The notes beneath the pieces were generated by a model. The model was not told where the DNA came from. It did no database searches and was given only the letters and a program-made list of their open reading frames with translations. DNA of 64,000 nucleotides from Pseudomonas orientalis (GTDB taxonomy: Bacteria > Pseudomonadota > Gammaproteobacteria > Pseudomonadales > Pseudomonadaceae), in the NCBI RefSeq assembly GCF_002934065.1, contig NZ_CP018049.1:246501-310500 (forward strand). The letters are read 5' to 3'. The number at the start of each line of letters is the position of its first letter. The first letter of the stretch is position 1. The position numbers and the translations under genes were made by a program. Below are positions 51,430 to 60,139 of the stretch, one piece after another.

Positions 51430-52356
51430 GTGAGTGAGCGTTCCAGCCATTGGCAATTGCAGACCATCGTCAGCCAACTGCGCAGCGCCCGGGACCAGTG
51501 GCGAACGCGCAACGGTCGCTTGAGCGGCGAACACGGTGGTCGCGAATTACCGTCGCGCGAAGCGGTGGCGCAGATTCTCGAAGCGTTGTGCGGCGCACTG
51601 TTCCCGATGCGCCTGGGCCCGGTGGACCTGCGCGAGGAAAGTGAAGACTTCTACGTCGGGCATACCCTCGACGTCGCCCTCAACGCCTTGCTTGCCCAGG
51701 CTCGCCTGGAGCTGCGCTACGCCGCGCGTCAGGGTGGCCGGGATGACAGCCAGATCGACGCCGATGCCATTCGCCTGATCCAGGATTTCGCCCTGGCATT
51801 GCCGGCGTTGCGCAGCCTGCTGGACACCGACGTACTGGCCGCCTACCACGGTGACCCGGCCGCGCGCAGCGTGGATGAGGTGCTGCTGTGCTACCCGGGC
51901 ATCCTGGCGGTGATTCACCACCGCCTGGCCCACCACCTGTACCGCGCCGGCTTGCCGCTGCTGGCGCGCATCAGTGCGGAAATCGCCCACTCGGCTACCG
52001 GTATCGATATCCACCCCGGCGCGCAGATCGGCCCGAGTTTCTTTATCGACCACGGCACCGGTGTGGTGATTGGCGAGACGGCGATCATTGGTGAGCGGGT
52101 GCGCATCTACCAGGCCGTGACGCTGGGCGCCAAGCGCTTCCCGGCGGATGAGGATGGGCAGCTGCAAAAAGGCCATCCGCGCCATCCTATCGTTGAGGAT
52201 GACGTGGTGATCTACGCCGGCGCCACGATCCTGGGGCGGATTACCATCGGCAAGGGTTCGACCATCGGCGGCAATGTATGGCTGACCCGCAGCGTGCCGG
52301 CGGGGGCGAATATTACCCAGGCCAATTTGCAGCATGATGATGGGGCGCAGAAGTAA
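51430..52356 (+). CDS. epsC: Serine O-acetyltransferase (EpsC/SrpH-type CysE)
   Basis: 308 residues. It makes O-acetylserine from serine and acetyl-CoA, the first committed step of cysteine synthesis. The N-terminal half is helical; the C-terminal left-handed beta helix shows hexapeptide repeats (GIDIHPGAQIGPSFFIDHGTGVVIGE, YAGATILGRITIGKGSTIGG). The frame stays open upstream, but the GTG at 51430 is chosen because AGGAG lies 8 bp before it and it gives the usual MSERSSHW start. Placed next to dcyD and cystine transport, it fits a cysteine-supply role. Confidence 0.9.
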   Translation: MSERSSHWQLQTIVSQLRSARDQWRTRNGRLSGEHGGRELPSREAVAQILEALCGALFPMRLGPVDLREESEDFYVGHTLDVALNALLAQARLELRYAARQGGRDDSQIDADAIRLIQDFALALPALRSLLDTDVLAAYHGDPAARSVDEVLLCYPGILAVIHHRLAHHLYRAGLPLLARISAEIAHSATGIDIHPGAQIGPSFFIDHGTGVVIGETAIIGERVRIYQAVTLGAKRFPADEDGQLQKGHPRHPIVEDDVVIYAGATILGRITIGKGSTIGGNVWLTRSVPAGANITQANLQHDDGAQK

Positions 52357-52375
52357 AGAACCTGCACAAATCCCC

Positions 52376-52448
52376 TGTGGGAGGGGGCTTGCCCCCGATA
52401 GCAGTCTGTCAGTTGATATAACTGGCACTGACCCACCGCTATCGGGGC
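52376..52448. repeat. REPIN with truncated second REP
   Basis: A full forward REP and normal spacer (GTCAGTTGATATAACTGGCACTGACC) are followed by GCTATCGGGG and then break off where AAGCCCCCTCCC should follow. The break coincides with the end of composite repeat copy B. Confidence 0.8.
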
Positions 52449-52862
52449 ATAGGTATCTACACAACTCTGTAGCGCTCAACCGTAACCACGATGCGAAGCG
52501 AGTCGCTCTTGATCTTGATCTGCTTTTGATCTTGATCTCAGGCGCCCCGTTAAACCACGCTGGCCGAACGCAGGCTTGAATCCGTGGGTAACCCGGCAGG
52601 ACGCCGGGTTAGCCGCACTGGGCCAGGGATGGCCCATTGCGGCGGCCCACGGATTCAAGCCTGCGTTCGGGCACACCGAGCCTAGGCGAGGTGCCGAGTG
52701 GTGGGGCAAGAGCGTTTTGCTTACTTTTGCGCTTTTCAAAAGTGAGCCGCTGTAAAAGCGGAACCATTAGCAGCCGTTACCGCAGAAACGGATATGTACT
52801 CGGTCTGATCCAATATCCTGGTCGGCCCTGAGGCAGCCATCGGGGGCAAGCCCCCTCCCACA
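52448..52862. repeat. REP-bounded composite repeat, copy B
   Basis: Inverted copy of the 26581-27007 unit. The matching stretch runs from ATAGGTATCTACACAACTCTG (start) to CAACATCCTGGTCGGCCC-like sequence and ends in a complement REP at 52862. Differences include short repeated AAGATC/AAAGCAGATC units (near 52510-52540) and scattered substitutions around 52680-52790. The long palindromic core is nearly identical. Confidence 0.8.
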
Positions 52863-52988
52863 TTTGAATGCATTTCATCTTCACGTCGCTGAACGATTTG
52901 CCCCCGTAACCCGTCATACCAATCCCTGAGCTAGTGTAGGAATTGTCTACCACTCAGCCCTGAAATTAGTCCCAGACCGCCCATTCAT

Positions 52989-53018
52989 GTTTAACTTGAA
53001 CGCTCGTTCAAGTTAAAC
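52989..53018. promoter_or_regulatory. Perfect 30-bp palindrome, candidate BetI operator
   Basis: GTTTAACTTGAACG-CT-CGTTCAAGTTAAAC: two 14-bp arms with no mismatch and a 2-bp centre. The core TTGAACGNNCGTTCAA resembles operators of BetI, the TetR-type choline-responsive repressor. It lies 91 bp before the betT start codon. No betI gene is in the window, so the regulator would act from elsewhere. Confidence 0.7.
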
Positions 53019-53056
53019 CGGTGGTTCGCTGCCCGCTCACAACAGGAGGCTTACCT

Positions 53057-53113
53057 TTGCTGAGTCCGTTATTGACAGCCACATTTCACACCTCGGGGGT
53101 GCTGCGTTCATGA
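53057..53113 (+). CDS. Possible 18-codon leader peptide of betT
   Basis: The best ribosome-binding site in the region (AGGAGG, 53044-53049) is 7 bp before a TTG that opens an 18-codon frame (MLSPLLTATFHTSGVLRS). Its TGA overlaps the betT ATG (ATGA). The betT ATG itself has only a G-run 10 bp upstream. This layout suggests translational coupling. It is speculative: TTG starts are uncommon and no codon bias can be judged in so short a frame. Confidence 0.3.
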   Translation: MLSPLLTATFHTSGVLRS

Positions 53114-55110
53114 GTGCATCGTCCACCCCACCCAGCGGTCTGGTGCGCATGAATGCGCCCGTTTTCTACTTTGCCGCCACGGCCATCCTGCTGTTCGGCA
53201 TCACGGTCATCGCTATCCCGCAACAGGCCGGTGCCTGGCTGCTGGCGGCGCAAAACTGGGCGGCCAATACGGTCGGCTGGTACTACATGCTGGCGATGAC
53301 CCTGTATCTGGTCTTCGTGGTGGTCACCGCGCTATCGGGCTACGGCAAGATAAAACTCGGTGCCGACCACGACGAGCCCGAATTCAGTTACCTGTCCTGG
53401 GCCGGCATGCTGTTCGCCGCCGGGATCAGCATCACACTGTTTTTCTTCTGTGTGTCCGAACCGCTGACGCACCTGGTGCAACCGCCCCAGGGCGAGGCGA
53501 TGAACGCGGATGCGGCGCGCCAGGCCATGCAGATCCTGTTCCTGCACTGGGGCCTGCACGGCTGGGGTGTGTTCGCGTTTGTCGGCATGGCACTGGCGTA
53601 CTTCGCCTACCGGCATAACCTGCCGCTGGCGTTGCGCTCGGCGCTGTACCCGTTGATCGGCAAGCGCATCAATGGCCCGATCGGTTACGCGGTGGATGGC
53701 TTCGGCATCATTGCCACCGTGTTCGGCCTGGGCGCCGACATGGGCTTTGGCGTGTTGCACCTCAACTCCGGCCTGGATTACCTGTTCGGCATCGCCCATA
53801 CGCAGTGGATCCAGGTGGGCTTGATCACCTTGATGATGGGCGCGGCGATCATCGTTGCCGTGGCCGGTGTCGACAAGGGCGTGCGGGTGATGTCCGACAT
53901 CAACATGCTGCTGGCCTGCGCACTGCTGCTGTTTGTGTTGTTCGCCGGGCCTACCCAGCACCTGCTCAACACCCTGATCCAAAACATCGGCGACTACCTG
54001 GGAGCCTTGCCGACCAAGAGTTTCGACGTATACGCCTACGACAAACCCAGCGACTGGCTGGGCGGTTGGACAGTGTTCTACTGGGCCTGGTGGATCGCAT
54101 GGTCGCCGTTCGTGGGCCTGTTCATCGCGCGGATCTCCCGTGGCCGTACCATCCGCGAATTCGTGTTTGGCGTGCTGCTGATCCCGCTGGGTTTCACCCT
54201 GGCGTGGATGTCGATCTTCGGTAACAGTGCCATCGACCAGGTGCTTAACCATGGCATGACCGCGTTGGGCCAGTCGGCCATCGACGAACCGTCGATGAGC
54301 CTGTATCTGCTGCTGGAAACCTACCCGTGGAGCAAAACCGTGATCGCGGTCACGGTGTTTATCAGCTTTGTGTTCTTCGTGACCTCGGCCGATTCCGGCA
54401 CAGTGGTGCTGTCGACCCTGTCGTCCAAAGGCGGCAACGCCGATGAAGACGGGCCGAAATGGCTGCGCGTGTTCTGGGGCGCGATGACCGCCCTGGTCAC
54501 CAGCGCCTTACTGTTTGCCGGCAGTATCGATTCGTTGAAATCAGCGGTCGTGCTGACCTCGCTGCCGTTCTCGCTGATCCTGTTGCTGATGATGTGGGGA
54601 CTGCACAAGGCGTTCTATCTGGAATCGCAAAAGCAGATCGCCCAGTTGCATTCGCTGGCACCGATCTCGGCGTCGCGCAAAGGCCGTGGCGGCTGGCGCC
54701 AGCGTCTGAGCCAGGCCGTGCATTTTCCGTCGCGCGATGAGGTGTACCGTTTCCTCGAGTCGACGGTGCGACCGGCCATCGAAGAAGTGACGGCGGTGTT
54801 TGTCGAGAAGGGCCTGAACGTGGTCACCCAACCGGACCCGGCCAATGACAGCGTCAGCCTGGAAATCGGCCATGGCGAGGAGCATCCGTTCATCTACCAG
54901 GTGCAGATGCGTGGCTATTTCACGCCGTCGTTCGCCCGTGGCGGCATGGGTTCCAAAGAGATCAACAACCGCCGTTACTATCGCGCCGAAGTGCACTTGC
55001 GTGAGGGCAGCCAGGACTACGACCTGGTGGGCTACACCAAGGAGCAGATCATCAACGACATCCTCGACCAGTACGAGCGGCACCTGCAGTTCCTGCATCT
55101 GGTGCGCTGA
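53110..55110 (+). CDS. betT: BCCT-family choline/betaine transporter BetT
   Basis: 666 residues with twelve membrane helices of the betaine/carnitine/choline transporter family. The substrate-site Trp-rich segment is WTVFYWAWWIAWSPFVGLFIARISRGRT, and the glycine-rich stretch GADMGFGVLHLNSGLDYLFG is present. A cytoplasmic C-terminal domain of about 150 residues follows, as in osmoregulated BetT. It imports choline or betaine with sodium or protons as an osmoprotectant or nutrient. A candidate BetI operator lies upstream. A hairpin follows before the aldo/keto reductase gene. Confidence 0.88.
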   Translation: MSASSTPPSGLVRMNAPVFYFAATAILLFGITVIAIPQQAGAWLLAAQNWAANTVGWYYMLAMTLYLVFVVVTALSGYGKIKLGADHDEPEFSYLSWAGMLFAAGISITLFFFCVSEPLTHLVQPPQGEAMNADAARQAMQILFLHWGLHGWGVFAFVGMALAYFAYRHNLPLALRSALYPLIGKRINGPIGYAVDGFGIIATVFGLGADMGFGVLHLNSGLDYLFGIAHTQWIQVGLITLMMGAAIIVAVAGVDKGVRVMSDINMLLACALLLFVLFAGPTQHLLNTLIQNIGDYLGALPTKSFDVYAYDKPSDWLGGWTVFYWAWWIAWSPFVGLFIARISRGRTIREFVFGVLLIPLGFTLAWMSIFGNSAIDQVLNHGMTALGQSAIDEPSMSLYLLLETYPWSKTVIAVTVFISFVFFVTSADSGTVVLSTLSSKGGNADEDGPKWLRVFWGAMTALVTSALLFAGSIDSLKSAVVLTSLPFSLILLLMMWGLHKAFYLESQKQIAQLHSLAPISASRKGRGGWRQRLSQAVHFPSRDEVYRFLESTVRPAIEEVTAVFVEKGLNVVTQPDPANDSVSLEIGHGEEHPFIYQVQMRGYFTPSFARGGMGSKEINNRRYYRAEVHLREGSQDYDLVGYTKEQIINDILDQYERHLQFLHLVR

Positions 55111-55200
55111 TTCGCGCGCATAAATGCACGTAATAGCGTTCCTCTCAAGTGGGTCTTTGCTGTAAAAGGGAAAGGCAGACTTAAGCGATTCAGCGGGTTA

Positions 55201-55232
55201 AAGGCCTGGGAATAACCTTATTCCCAGGCCTT
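55201..55232. terminator. Perfect hairpin between betT and the reductase gene
   Basis: AAGGCCTGGGAATAA and its exact complement, 15-bp arms, CC loop, then CTTTG. It probably ends betT transcription, though the T-run is weak. It lies 28 bp before the reductase start, so it could also affect that gene's leader. Confidence 0.65.
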
Positions 55233-55260
55233 CTTTGCCCCAACGCCCAGAGAGGATTCG

Positions 55261-56298
55261 ATGACGTACATTGCTGCCGAAAACCGCTATGAATCTATTC
55301 CTTACCGCCGCGTAGGCCGCAGTGGACTGGTGCTGCCGGCACTGTCCCTGGGGCTGTGGCACAACTTTGGCGACAGCACTCCGATCGCCACCCAGCGCGC
55401 CCTGCTGCGCACCGCGTTCGACCTGGGCATCAATCACTTCGACCTGGCCAATAACTACGGCCCTCCCTACGGCAGCGCCGAGATCAATTTCGGTCGTTTG
55501 CTGCGCGAAGACTTCAAGCACTACCGCGACGAACTGATCATCTCCAGCAAGGCCGGCTGGGACATGTGGCCCGGTCCTTACGGCCAGGGCGGTGGTTCGC
55601 GTAAATACGTCCTGGCGAGCCTGGATCAGAGTCTGCAACGCCTGGGCGTCGATTATGTGGATATCTTCTACTCCCACCGTTTCGATGCCGACACGCCACT
55701 GGAAGAAACCGCCAGTGCGCTGGCCACCGCCGTGCAGCAGGGCAAGGCGCTGTACATCGGGATCTCGTCTTATTCAGGCGTGAAAACCCGTGAGATGGCA
55801 GCGCTGCTCAAAGAGTGGAAAGTGCCGCTGTTGATTCACCAGCCGGCCTACAACCTGCTCAACCGCTGGGTGGAAAAAGACCTGCTCGACACCACCGACG
55901 AACTCGGCGCGGGCGTGATTGCCTTCACGCCGCTGGCTCAGGGCTTGCTCACCGATAAATACCTCAACGGCATTCCTGCCGATGCCCGGGTGAATCGTCC
56001 GGGGGGAGGCTCGCTGCAGGCCCAGCACCTGTCCGAGGAGAACATTGCCCACGTTCGCGCCCTGAATGAGATTGCCCAGCGTCGCGGCCAGAGCTTGGCG
56101 CAATTGGCCTTGGCCTGGACCCTGCGCGATCCACGGGTGACCAGCGCGTTGATTGGTGCCAGCCGGCCGGAGCAGATCATCGAGAACGTCGGGGCGTTGA
56201 AGAACCTGAGCTTCAGCGCTGAAGAACTGGCGGAGATCGATCGGTTTGCGCAAGAAGGTGGGATTAACTTATGGGAAAAGCCGTCCAGCGCTGAATGA
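55261..56298 (+). CDS. Aldo/keto reductase, YghZ-like
   Basis: 345 residues, NADPH-dependent (alpha/beta)8 reductase of the YghZ/GpR group. Catalytic tetrad: Asp and Tyr in HFDLANNYGPPYGSAE, Lys in SSKAGWDMWPG, His in FYSHRFD. The cofactor site is in ALIGASRPEQIIEN. E. coli YghZ reduces L-glyceraldehyde-3-phosphate and methylglyoxal. GAGG lies 5 bp before the ATG. Its physiological aldehyde is unknown here. Confidence 0.88.
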   Translation: MTYIAAENRYESIPYRRVGRSGLVLPALSLGLWHNFGDSTPIATQRALLRTAFDLGINHFDLANNYGPPYGSAEINFGRLLREDFKHYRDELIISSKAGWDMWPGPYGQGGGSRKYVLASLDQSLQRLGVDYVDIFYSHRFDADTPLEETASALATAVQQGKALYIGISSYSGVKTREMAALLKEWKVPLLIHQPAYNLLNRWVEKDLLDTTDELGAGVIAFTPLAQGLLTDKYLNGIPADARVNRPGGGSLQAQHLSEENIAHVRALNEIAQRRGQSLAQLALAWTLRDPRVTSALIGASRPEQIIENVGALKNLSFSAEELAEIDRFAQEGGINLWEKPSSAE

Positions 56299-56322
56299 CC
56301 CTGACACAGCAGGGTTAAAAAA

Positions 56323-56412
56323 TGTGGGAGGGGGCTTGCCCCCGATGGCGTTGGTCCAGTCACTGTATTTATTGACTGACCCACTGCTATCGGGGGCAAG
56401 CCCCCTCCCACA
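56323..56412. repeat. REPIN
   Basis: Forward then complement REP between the convergent reductase and tauD genes. Confidence 0.9.
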
Positions 56413-56446
56413 TTTGATCTCCTGTGTTGCCTGAATTGAGCATGAC

Positions 56447-57283
56447 TCAGAACGGCACATCGCCCAGGATGGTTGCCCGGTGCATGACGCGGCGCTGTGG
56501 ACGGTAGTCATCCACCGCGTAATGCTGGGTCACGCGGTTATCCCAGAACGCCACGTCATTTTCCTGCCAGCGCCACCGAATGGTGAATTCCGGGCGAGTG
56601 GCATGTGCGAACAACAATTTGAGAATCGCCTCGCTTTCGGCCGGTTCCAGTTCATTGATTCGGGTGGTGAAGCCATCGCTGACGAACAGCGATTTACGCC
56701 CGCTCACAGGGTGGGTGCGTATGACCGGGTGCGACAGCGGTGGGTTCTTGCGGCGGGCTTCTTCCCAGCGCGCCAGGTCTTCGGCGGTGTTGCCGAAGCG
56801 CTCCAGCGGAAAGGACTTGGTGAAGTCGTGGGTCGCGGTGAGGCCGTTGAGCAATGCTTTGAACGGCTCGGACAACGCCTCATACGCCGCAATCCCACTG
56901 GCCCACAAGGTATCGCCACCAAACGCCGGCAGCAGCTTGGCGCTCAGCACCGCGCCGAGGGCCGGGGTGGGCAGGAAGGTCACGTCGGTGTGCCACACGG
57001 CGTTGTCGCGCACATCGGTGACGGCGGTGTCGAGGATCAGCACTTCGGGCTGTTCCGGCACGTTGGGGTAGATCGGATGGATGTGAAGGTCACCGAAATT
57101 CGCCGCGAACCGCGCCTGCTGCTGCGGGGTGATCGGCTGGTCACGGAAGAACAGCACGGAATGCTTGAGGAGTGCGTGTTCGATGGCATCGCGCAGTTCG
57201 GTGCTCAGCGCCCGAGTGATATCGACGCCACTGATCTGTGCGCCGAGCGCGGTGCTTAACGGGGTAACGGTCAGGCTGCTCAT
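56447..57283 (-). CDS. tauD: Taurine dioxygenase TauD
   Basis: 278 residues (E. coli TauD 283). Fe(II)/2-oxoglutarate dioxygenase that converts taurine to aminoacetaldehyde and sulfite. The facial triad is His and Asp in AVWHTDVTF plus His in [10 protein letters not shown]; the oxoglutarate Arg is in RRVMHRATI. The ATG at 57283 begins the usual start ([21 protein letters not shown]); an earlier in-frame start is unlikely because it overlaps tauC more closely. Last gene of tauA-B-C-D, 14 bp after tauC. Confidence 0.93.
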   Translation of the reverse strand: MSSLTVTPLSTALGAQISGVDITRALSTELRDAIEHALLKHSVLFFRDQPITPQQQARFAANFGDLHIHPIYPNVPEQPEVLILDTAVTDVRDNAVWHTDVTFLPTPALGAVLSAKLLPAFGGDTLWASGIAAYEALSEPFKALLNGLTATHDFTKSFPLERFGNTAEDLARWEEARRKNPPLSHPVIRTHPVSGRKSLFVSDGFTTRINELEPAESEAILKLLFAHATRPEFTIRWRWQENDVAFWDNRVTQHYAVDDYRPQRRVMHRATILGDVPF

Positions 57284-57297
57284 TGTATGTTCATCAC

Positions 57298-58134
57298 TCA
57301 GTGTGCCTGGCCATGCCACGGCACTAATTTACGCTGCAGGGCGCGCAGGCCCATTTCCATGGCGAAGGCGATCAGTGCGATCACCAGGATGCCCAGCACC
57401 ACCACATCGGTGACCAGGAACTGCGCCGCCGACTGCACCATGAAGCCCAGACCGCTGGTGGCGGCAATCAATTCGGCGGCGACCAGGGTCGACCAGCCCA
57501 CGCCCAGGCCGATACGTACTCCGGTGAGGATGTCGGGCAGGGCGCTTGGCAGGATCACATGACGAATCAGTTGGGCACGGGTGCCGCCCAGCGACTGCGC
57601 CGCGCGCAACTTGGCCGGGTCGACCGTGCGTACACCGGTGGCGGTGGCGATGGCAATCGGCGCAAAGATCGCCAGGTAAATCAGCAGCACTTTGGACAGC
57701 TCGCCGATACCGCACCAGATCACGATCAGCGGCAGATAGGCCAGCGGCGGGATTGGCCGGTAAAACTCGATCAGCGGATCGAGAATGCCGCGGGCGATCC
57801 GGTTGGCGCCGATGGCAATCCCCACCGGCACGGCCGTCAGCACCGCGAAACCAAGGCCCAGGCCGATGCGGCTGAGGCTCGCGCCCAGGTGCTGCCAAAG
57901 GGTCGAATCCATGTAGCCGGATGTCGCCAGCAACCAGCCTTTTTGCAGCACGGCAGAGGGCGGCGGCAGGAACAGTGGCCCGATCAAGCCGCTGGCGGTT
58001 ACCGCCCACCAGATAGCGAGCAGGACCGCCAGGGTCAGTACGCTGATCCACCGTGTGCTGAGGCTGCGGCGTGCCGGAATAACCGCATGTGTCAGCGGCT
58101 TGGCCGCTGTGGCGGGAAGTTCATAGCTGCTCAT
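57298..58134 (-). CDS. tauC: Taurine ABC transporter permease TauC
   Basis: 278 residues, SsuC/TauC family with about six helices. EAA-type loop near residues 175-195 ([24 protein letters not shown]) and the family segment [30 protein letters not shown]. Overlaps tauB by 4 bp (ATGA). Confidence 0.92.
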   Translation of the reverse strand: MSSYELPATAAKPLTHAVIPARRSLSTRWISVLTLAVLLAIWWAVTASGLIGPLFLPPPSAVLQKGWLLATSGYMDSTLWQHLGASLSRIGLGLGFAVLTAVPVGIAIGANRIARGILDPLIEFYRPIPPLAYLPLIVIWCGIGELSKVLLIYLAIFAPIAIATATGVRTVDPAKLRAAQSLGGTRAQLIRHVILPSALPDILTGVRIGLGVGWSTLVAAELIAATSGLGFMVQSAAQFLVTDVVVLGILVIALIAFAMEMGLRALQRKLVPWHGQAH

Positions 58135-58910
58135 GCGTACACCTGCCGTTGCGAGAACACTCTGCCCAGTACGTGTTCGCGGGTTTCGATAAAACGCGGG
58201 TCGGACTTGATCGCCCGTGCCGATTCGCCGGCCGCGTAGCGTTGGCCGAAATCCAGCTGCAAACGCTCGACGATCTGGCCGGGGTTGGGCGCCAGCAGGA
58301 TCAGGTCCGTGGCGAGGAACACCGCTTCTTCGATGTCGTGGGTGATCAGGAACACCGGCTTGGCCGTGCGTCGCCAGACTTGCAGCAGCAGTTCCTGCAT
58401 CTGTTCGCGGGTGAAGGCATCGAGGGCGCCGAAGGGTTCGTCCATCAGCAATACACGAGGGTCCGCCGCCAGGGCGCGAGCGAGGCCGACGCGTTGCTTC
58501 TGGCCGCCGGAGAGCTGCCAGATGCGACGGCTGTCGAAACCGCTCAGGTCCACCAGCGCGAGCATTTCACGGGCGCGCACTTCACGTTGCGCCTTCGGCA
58601 CGCCGGCCAGCTCCAGGCCGAAGGCGACGTTGGCCAGCACGTCCTGCCAGGGCAGCAGGGCATCGTCCTGAAACACCACGCCGCGTTCGGCGCTCGGGCC
58701 TTTGACCGGCACGCCATCCAGGGTAATGCGCCCGGCGCTGGGCTCGACAAAACCGGCAATCAGGTTCAACAGCGAAGTCTTGCCACTTCCGGAAGGACCC
58801 AGGGCCACCAGCAATTGCTGGGGGCCAAGTTCAAGTGAAATATCCGCCAGTACCGGTTCCGGGGCGCCTGGGTACTGTGCGCTGATGCGCTCCAGTTGTA
58901 GCAAGGCCAT
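58131..58910 (-). CDS. tauB: Taurine ABC transporter ATPase TauB
   Basis: 259 residues. Walker [18 protein letters not shown] near 38, signature [19 protein letters not shown], Walker [21 protein letters not shown]. Powers taurine import through TauC. 17 bp after tauA. Confidence 0.92.
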   Translation of the reverse strand: MALLQLERISAQYPGAPEPVLADISLELGPQQLLVALGPSGSGKTSLLNLIAGFVEPSAGRITLDGVPVKGPSAERGVVFQDDALLPWQDVLANVAFGLELAGVPKAQREVRAREMLALVDLSGFDSRRIWQLSGGQKQRVGLARALAADPRVLLMDEPFGALDAFTREQMQELLLQVWRRTAKPVFLITHDIEEAVFLATDLILLAPNPGQIVERLQLDFGQRYAAGESARAIKSDPRFIETREHVLGRVFSQRQVYA

Positions 58911-58927
58911 CGCGATGAACTCCTTGA

Positions 58928-59905
58928 TCAGTGAGTGATGAACTTGGCGCTGACGTAAGGGGCGTAGTCCGGCAGCACCGCGTCGACCTTGCCTTGCTCC
59001 TTGAGGAACGCGGCGGTATCGGTGACAGCCTGGGTAGTCGGTGCGCCCAGCAGAGTGACCTGGTCAGCGGCCAGCGGGTAGACATTGCCTTGCAGCAGCA
59101 GCGGGATGTCGCTGGCCTTGGCGCCGGAGAGCTTCACCAGCTTGTCGACGTTGGCTTTATCGGCGAGCCAGGCCTGTGGGTTTTTACGGTAAGCGGCGTA
59201 GGCATCCAGCGTGACTTTGGCGAAGGCCGTGACGATTTCCGGATGCTTCTCGGCGAAGTCCTTGCGCACAATCCACGCATCGAAGGTCGGCGCACCGGAC
59301 TTGGCCAGTTCGCCGGACGTGATCAACACCTTGCCGTTTTCCTTGGCTACGCCCAGGGCCGGGTCCCACACATAGGTGGCGTCGATATCACCGCGCTTCC
59401 AGGCGGCGATGATGGCCGGTGGGGCGAGGTTGAGGATGGTGACTTTCGAAGGGTCGATGTTCCAGTGCTTCAGCGCGGCGAGCAGGCTGTAGTGCCCCGT
59501 GGACACGAACGGCACGGCGACCTTCTTGCCGACCAGGTCCTGGGGGCTGTTGATCCCCGACCCATCGCGCGCCACCAGGGCTTCGGCGGCGCCGATCTGG
59601 GTGGCGACGAGGAATGTCTGCACCGGCACCTTGCGCGTGATCGCAGCGGTCAACGGGCTGGAACCGAGGTAACCGATCTGCACGTCGCCCGAGGCGATAG
59701 CGGCGATGATATCGGCGCCATTGTCGAATTTGCGCCAGTCGATTTTGGCATTGGTGGCTTTTTCATAGGCGCCATCGGCCTGGGCGACCTTGGCCGGGTC
59801 TACGGTGGTCTGGTACGCGACGGTCACATCCGCCGCCTGGGCAAACAGGCTGGCACCGGCCAGGGACAACGCCGCCAGCAAGCGCAGTGGAATAGGCAGT
59901 TTCAA
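58928..59905 (-). CDS. tauA: Taurine-binding periplasmic protein TauA
   Basis: 325 residues. Signal peptide ends ASLFAQA before ADVTVA. TauA signature: [23 protein letters not shown] near the N-terminus, [17 protein letters not shown] in the middle, and [21 protein letters not shown]. Binds taurine and related sulfonates. First gene of tauABCD. GGAG precedes the ATG. The 5' region is AT-rich (TTATTTATTTTC), as expected for a CysB-type sulfur-starvation promoter. Confidence 0.93.
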   Translation of the reverse strand: MKLPIPLRLLAALSLAGASLFAQAADVTVAYQTTVDPAKVAQADGAYEKATNAKIDWRKFDNGADIIAAIASGDVQIGYLGSSPLTAAITRKVPVQTFLVATQIGAAEALVARDGSGINSPQDLVGKKVAVPFVSTGHYSLLAALKHWNIDPSKVTILNLAPPAIIAAWKRGDIDATYVWDPALGVAKENGKVLITSGELAKSGAPTFDAWIVRKDFAEKHPEIVTAFAKVTLDAYAAYRKNPQAWLADKANVDKLVKLSGAKASDIPLLLQGNVYPLAADQVTLLGAPTTQAVTDTAAFLKEQGKVDAVLPDYAPYVSAKFITH

Positions 59906-60044
59906 AGGGAAGCTCCTCGATCAGGCGGCCAGGGAGGCGGCGTGTGAGGAGACTAAATGATCTAAGAATCCGAAAATAAATAACATTTTCGAATTAGCTT
60001 ATGAGCAGAAGGTGAAGCGAGTCGCGAGCCTGGTGGGGTTCAAA

Positions 60045-60133
60045 TGTGGGAGGGGGCTTGCCCCCGATGGCGGTGGTTCAGTCACTGATTGAGTGGCAGA
60101 GACACTGCTATCGGGGGCAAGCCCCCTCCCACA
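60045..60133. repeat. REPIN
   Basis: Forward then complement REP between tauA and gshA, ending 6 bp from the gshA stop. Both genes read leftward, so it may end gshA transcription before tauA. Confidence 0.9.
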
Positions 60134-60139
60134 TAAGGT

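Larger units (their letters stand above)
52357..53109. other. Long intergenic region before betT
   Basis: 753 bp containing, in order: a REPIN whose second half is cut (52376-52448), composite repeat copy B (52448-52862), a plain stretch, a 30-bp palindrome (52989-53018), and a possible leader ORF running into betT. No other gene is seen. Confidence 0.75.

Noticed and set aside
1942..60133. Regularly recurring palindromes as a CRISPR array
   Set aside because: Repeats are kilobases apart, in both orientations, without uniform spacers; they are REP elements.
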